Below are positions 6,249 through 8,649 of a stretch of DNA of 8,649 bases, in pieces. The notes beneath the pieces were generated by a model. The model saw only the letters and a program-made list of their open reading frames with translations. It did not search any database and was not told the origin of the DNA. Source of the stretch: Erysipelotrichaceae bacterium. Its GTDB lineage: Bacteria; Bacillota_I; Bacilli_A; Erysipelotrichales; Erysipelotrichaceae. Position numbers and translations under genes: made by a program. The DNA is taken from the NCBI GenBank assembly GCA_016302195.1, contig JAEDOA010000059.1:1-8649 (forward strand), written 5' to 3'. How positions within the stretch are numbered: the first letter of the stretch is position 1; each line of letters opens with the position of its first letter.

Positions 6249-6989
6249 ATGTTGGAAAATAAAGTTGCTTTTGTTACTGGTGCTGCCCAAGGAATTGGTT
6301 ATGCGATTGCTAAGGAATTTGCTGCTCAAGGAGCCAACGTTGCTTTAGCTGATTACAACGAAAAAGAAGTTAAAGAAGTTGCCAAAAAGATGAACGCTGA
6401 ATATAAAGGCGAAATTTGGCCAGTTGTTGCAGATGTTTCTAAATCAGCTGCTGTTGATAAATGTATTGCCGAAGTAGTTGAGCATTTTGGCAAAATTGAC
6501 TATGCCATTAACAACGCCGGTGGCGGTATTTTAAAGCCTTTTGCTGAACTAACTGATGAAGACTTCAATAAGACTGTTAATGTCGACTTCTTTGGTACCT
6601 TCTATTGTATGAGAGCTGAAATCAAGCAATTCTTGAAACAAGGAGAAGGTTCAATTGTTAACGCTGGTGCCTTAGGTAGTATTTATAATCCTGGTGGTAT
6701 GGGTGCTTACAATGCTGCCAAGAATGGTGTAATTGGTATGACTCGTGCAGCTGCAGTAGACTATGCCGATAAGAATATTCGCGTTAACTGTGTAGCTCCA
6801 GGCTTAACCAAGACTCCTTTGAATGCTGGTGGCTTTTTGGAAAAGATTTTACCAACAGTACCAATGAAACGTGCGGAAAGTCCTGAAGAGGTAGCTAAAG
6901 TTTATGTCTTTGTAGCTACCCAAGCTACATTTATGACAGGCCAGACTATCTTAAGTGATGGTGGTGTTTCAGTAGGTTTGAAAGGCTAG
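6249..6989 (+). CDS. Short-chain dehydrogenase/reductase (classical SDR, probably NAD-dependent)
   Basis: A 246-residue cytosolic oxidoreductase of the usual classical-SDR length, interconverting an alcohol and a ketone. It has the cofactor motif TGAAQGIG at 10-17, NNAGGG at 88-93, helix-4 Asn111, the YNAAK active site (Tyr154, Lys158), and RVNCVAPGLTKTP at 178-190. Asp35 at the end of the second strand (ALADYN) usually means NAD(H) rather than NADP(H). The usual catalytic Ser, 13 residues before the Tyr, is Ala141 here (SIVNAGALGS); Ser144 is nearby. It resembles FabG-type and hydroxysteroid-type SDRs, including an NNAGGG..KPF stretch much like that of bacterial 7-alpha-hydroxysteroid dehydrogenase, but substrate cannot be assigned on that. 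AGGAGG at 6234-6239 gives strong translation. Lying between two flavoprotein genes, it is probably the hydroxyl/keto step of their pathway rather than fatty acid synthesis. Confidence 0.93.
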   Translation: MLENKVAFVTGAAQGIGYAIAKEFAAQGANVALADYNEKEVKEVAKKMNAEYKGEIWPVVADVSKSAAVDKCIAEVVEHFGKIDYAINNAGGGILKPFAELTDEDFNKTVNVDFFGTFYCMRAEIKQFLKQGEGSIVNAGALGSIYNPGGMGAYNAAKNGVIGMTRAAAVDYADKNIRVNCVAPGLTKTPLNAGGFLEKILPTVPMKRAESPEEVAKVYVFVATQATFMTGQTILSDGGVSVGLKG

Positions 6990-6997
6990 GCCACAAT

Positions 6998-8434
6998 ATG
7001 TTTCCAAAAGATAATGAATATGACTTAGTAATTGTTGGTGCAGGACTATCTGGTTTATGTGCCGCTGTTGCAGCACAAGAGAAAAACTTGCACACTTTGG
7101 TTATCGAAAAAGGTCGTAGTCTTGGCGGCGACGGTAACTATGTTGAAGGTGCTATGGGTGTTGACTCATATTTGCAAAAGCAAGAGAACATTAACATTGA
7201 TCCCGTTGAACTTTTACAAGATGAATTACAATATTCTCACTATGAAGCTAGCGCTCCACATTTAAAGAAATATATAGATGATAGTGGTAATACTATTGAT
7301 TGGTTACATCAATTAGGAGTTAAGTTTGCCAAAGTAGGTAAGCAAGGTAAAAGTTGGCCAACAATTCATACTTTTGAAGGTGGTGGTCATGCGGCTATTA
7401 AAGTTCTTCTATCTCATCTTCAAGAGAATAATCTAGTTGAGATAGTAACTAGTCTTGGTGCTCAAAAATTGCTAAAGAATAATGGTCACATTTCTGGCTT
7501 AATTGTGATGGATGAGGCTACCGGTGAAGAAAGAGAGATTAAAGCCAATAACATAATTTTGGCAACCGGTGGTTATGTTGATAATCCTGCTTTGGTCAAA
7601 AAGCACATTAACTTTACTAGCCGTTTAATGTCAGTTAGTGATGGTAAATCCACTGGTGATGGGATGCAACTTGCTTGGCAAGTTGGAGCTGATCAATACC
7701 GGATGGGCGCCATTCAATATGGTGGCGGTGCTATTTATGATAAAACTCGTCCGCCATTTGTCTACATGGCTTCACAACTAGCTGTAGCCGCTACTCAAGA
7801 AGCAATTTTATGGGTTAACAAACGTGGTGAAAGATTTGTTAATGAAGATGTTAACGACAATATGTGTCATGCAGGGGATGCAATTTTAACTCAAGCAAGA
7901 GTCTTTTCAATTTTGGATCAAAGCACAATTGATCATCTTGCTAATGTAGGTCTTTATAAGGAGATTGGCAATTCACCTGTTTCACCAGATAAGTTAGATA
8001 ATTTGAAGGATGAAATTAGTGGATACTTAAAACAACACGTTAAGTTTTTAACTCAAGCAGATAGCGTTGATGAATTAGCAACCAAATTAAATTTGCCTGA
8101 ATTGAAAGATACGATTGAGCATTACAATGATTTAGTTCAAAAAGGTCAGGATACTGATTTTGGTAAGGCCAAGGAATATTTGACTCCATTAGAGCAAGGT
8201 CCATATTACGCTGTTGAGTTAGGTGTTGGTATGGCTTGTGCCCTTGGCGGATTAAAGGTTGATAATCAAAATCAAGTTTTGAATAGTCATGGTTATCCTG
8301 TACCTGGTTTATTTGCAATAGGTAATGATGCAGCAGGGATGTTAGTTGGTGATACTTATGCCGTAACTTTGCCAGGAAGCACCGCAGGATATGCTGCCTT
8401 TTCAGGTAGAAATGCGGTTAAAAGTATTAATTAA
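6998..8434 (+). CDS. Flavoprotein C: cytosolic FAD_binding_2 oxidoreductase, divergent paralogue
   Basis: A 478-residue soluble flavoenzyme with GAGLSG at 14-19, ribose-binding Glu37, LGGDGNY at 42-48, ATGGY at 189-193, GDGMQLAWQVGA at 220-231, GERFVNED at 277-284 and the C-terminal segment GLFAIGNDAAG at 437-447. It is clearly less like A and B: it lacks their WANAA/NVGG block, and its closing motif is GDTYAVTLPGSTAG (451-464) rather than YP.YEG. Hand alignment to fumarate reductase puts Cys414 in the His504 slot and finds no Arg544 equivalent. No signal peptide or FMN domain is present. It starts 8 bases after the SDR stop with no good ribosome site (only AAAGG 12 bases upstream, within the SDR end), suggesting translation coupled to the SDR. 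No in-frame alternative start close by looks better. It is last in the operon and followed by a strong terminator. The substrate is unknown. Confidence 0.91.
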   Translation: MFPKDNEYDLVIVGAGLSGLCAAVAAQEKNLHTLVIEKGRSLGGDGNYVEGAMGVDSYLQKQENINIDPVELLQDELQYSHYEASAPHLKKYIDDSGNTIDWLHQLGVKFAKVGKQGKSWPTIHTFEGGGHAAIKVLLSHLQENNLVEIVTSLGAQKLLKNNGHISGLIVMDEATGEEREIKANNIILATGGYVDNPALVKKHINFTSRLMSVSDGKSTGDGMQLAWQVGADQYRMGAIQYGGGAIYDKTRPPFVYMASQLAVAATQEAILWVNKRGERFVNEDVNDNMCHAGDAILTQARVFSILDQSTIDHLANVGLYKEIGNSPVSPDKLDNLKDEISGYLKQHVKFLTQADSVDELATKLNLPELKDTIEHYNDLVQKGQDTDFGKAKEYLTPLEQGPYYAVELGVGMACALGGLKVDNQNQVLNSHGYPVPGLFAIGNDAAGMLVGDTYAVTLPGSTAGYAAFSGRNAVKSIN

Positions 8435-8455
8435 ATAAATTATCTTAACTAACGG

Positions 8456-8489
8456 GGATCTAGTACTTTAAAGTGCTAGATCCTTTTTT
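8456..8489 (+). terminator. Strong Rho-independent terminator after flavoprotein C
   Basis: Arms GGATCTAGTACT (8456-8467) and AGTGCTAGATCC (8472-8483) pair over 12 bp with one T-G wobble around a TTAA loop, followed at once by six Ts (8484-8489). It starts 21 bases after the stop and closes the second operon. Confidence 0.92.
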
Positions 8490-8550
8490 AATAAATTTTA
8501 TTATCTTACTTTATTTTTAATAAAAATCTTATTTTTTAATATTTATGGTA

Positions 8551-8556
8551 TATAAT
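8551..8556 (+). promoter_or_regulatory. Candidate -10 (TATAAT) for the gene at the right edge
   Basis: A perfect TATAAT in a ~90-base stretch that is almost all A and T (8490-8580). The -35 is weak: TTATTT or TCTTAT at 16-18 bases spacing. The AT-rich upstream DNA could act as an UP element. Transcription would start near 8563, giving a ~48-base leader to the ATG at 8611. In DNA this AT-rich a perfect hexamer is only moderate evidence. Confidence 0.5.
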
Positions 8557-8610
8557 TAAATCAACTTAAAGACTTTTTGTATAAGCATAAAAATAAAAGT
8601 GGGTGGAAGT

Positions 8611-8649
8611 ATGAACCTAAAAGGCCTTTTTAAAAGCAATCGAAAAAGA
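8611..8649 (+). CDS. Start of an unidentified gene, cut by the window edge
   Basis: Thirteen in-frame codons from ATG at 8611 to the last base read MNLKGLFKSNRKR. A purine-rich stretch GGGTGGAAG (8601-8609) lies just upstream, though it is not a textbook ribosome site. A candidate promoter is placed correctly for it. The very basic N-terminus would suit a membrane protein with a positively charged cytoplasmic start, a substrate-binding lipoprotein or secreted protein, or a nucleic-acid-binding protein. Too little is present to name it. The terminator before it makes it a separate transcription unit that may be unrelated to the flavoprotein cluster. Confidence 0.55.
   Translation, partial: MNLKGLFKSNRKR

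Noticed and set aside
6249..6989. SDR as a bile-acid 7-alpha-hydroxysteroid dehydrogenase
   Set aside because: The NNAGGG..KPF similarity is suggestive, but NNAG motifs are common to all SDRs and the catalytic serine position differs, so the name is not justified.
7032..7265. 77-codon plus-strand frame inside flavoprotein C
   Set aside because: It overlaps the Rossmann-fold coding sequence in another frame and resembles no protein family.
8040..8318. 92-codon minus-strand frame at the end of flavoprotein C
   Set aside because: It is antisense to conserved C-terminal motifs and has no support of its own.
1025..8434. Recent gene transfer or a mobile element
   Set aside because: No transposase, integrase, terminal repeats or composition break was seen; codon use looks even across the genes.
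8511..8541. Near-direct repeat TTATTTTTAATA / TTATTTTTTAATA
   Set aside because: Such short A/T repeats are expected by chance in this extremely AT-rich promoter region.

Overview
The window is AT-rich, with strong AGGAGG-type ribosome binding sites, ATG starts, mostly TAA stops and short T-tailed hairpin terminators. Codon use and protein style fit a low-GC Firmicute, most likely a Lactobacillus of the acidophilus/gasseri type. The genus is an inference from style, not from a marker gene. No transposase, integrase, phage gene, tRNA, rRNA or CRISPR array is visible. Apart from the two edges, the window reads as one functional neighbourhood.

Layout from left to right. An AraC-family regulator (24-905, minus strand) diverges from a first transcription unit across a 119 bp region with palindromes. 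That unit holds cytosolic FAD flavoprotein A (1025-2506) and a 12-TM major facilitator transporter (2525-3730), and ends at a hairpin terminator (3738-3765). A LysR-family regulator (3814-4671) follows. Then comes a second unit with its own promoter and a CcpA (cre)-like box: flavoprotein B (true start 4756, ending 6231), a short-chain dehydrogenase (6249-6989) and flavoprotein C (6998-8434), closed by a strong terminator (8456-8489). After an AT-rich promoter region, the first 13 codons of another gene reach the right edge.

The three flavoproteins belong to the FAD_binding_2 (fumarate reductase / 3-ketosteroid dehydrogenase) superfamily, but none looks like a true fumarate reductase. They have no signal peptide and no FMN-binding domain, and by hand alignment they lack residues matching His504 and Arg544 of Shewanella flavocytochrome c3. 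A and B instead carry a Tyr-Pro motif where ketosteroid dehydrogenases carry a substrate-binding Tyr-Pro. With one importer, one NAD-type SDR and two local regulators, the best reading is an inducible, catabolite-controlled cytosolic pathway. It would take up an organic compound and perform successive ene-reductions or dehydrogenations plus an alcohol/ketone interconversion. The substrate and the direction of flux cannot be read from the sequence.
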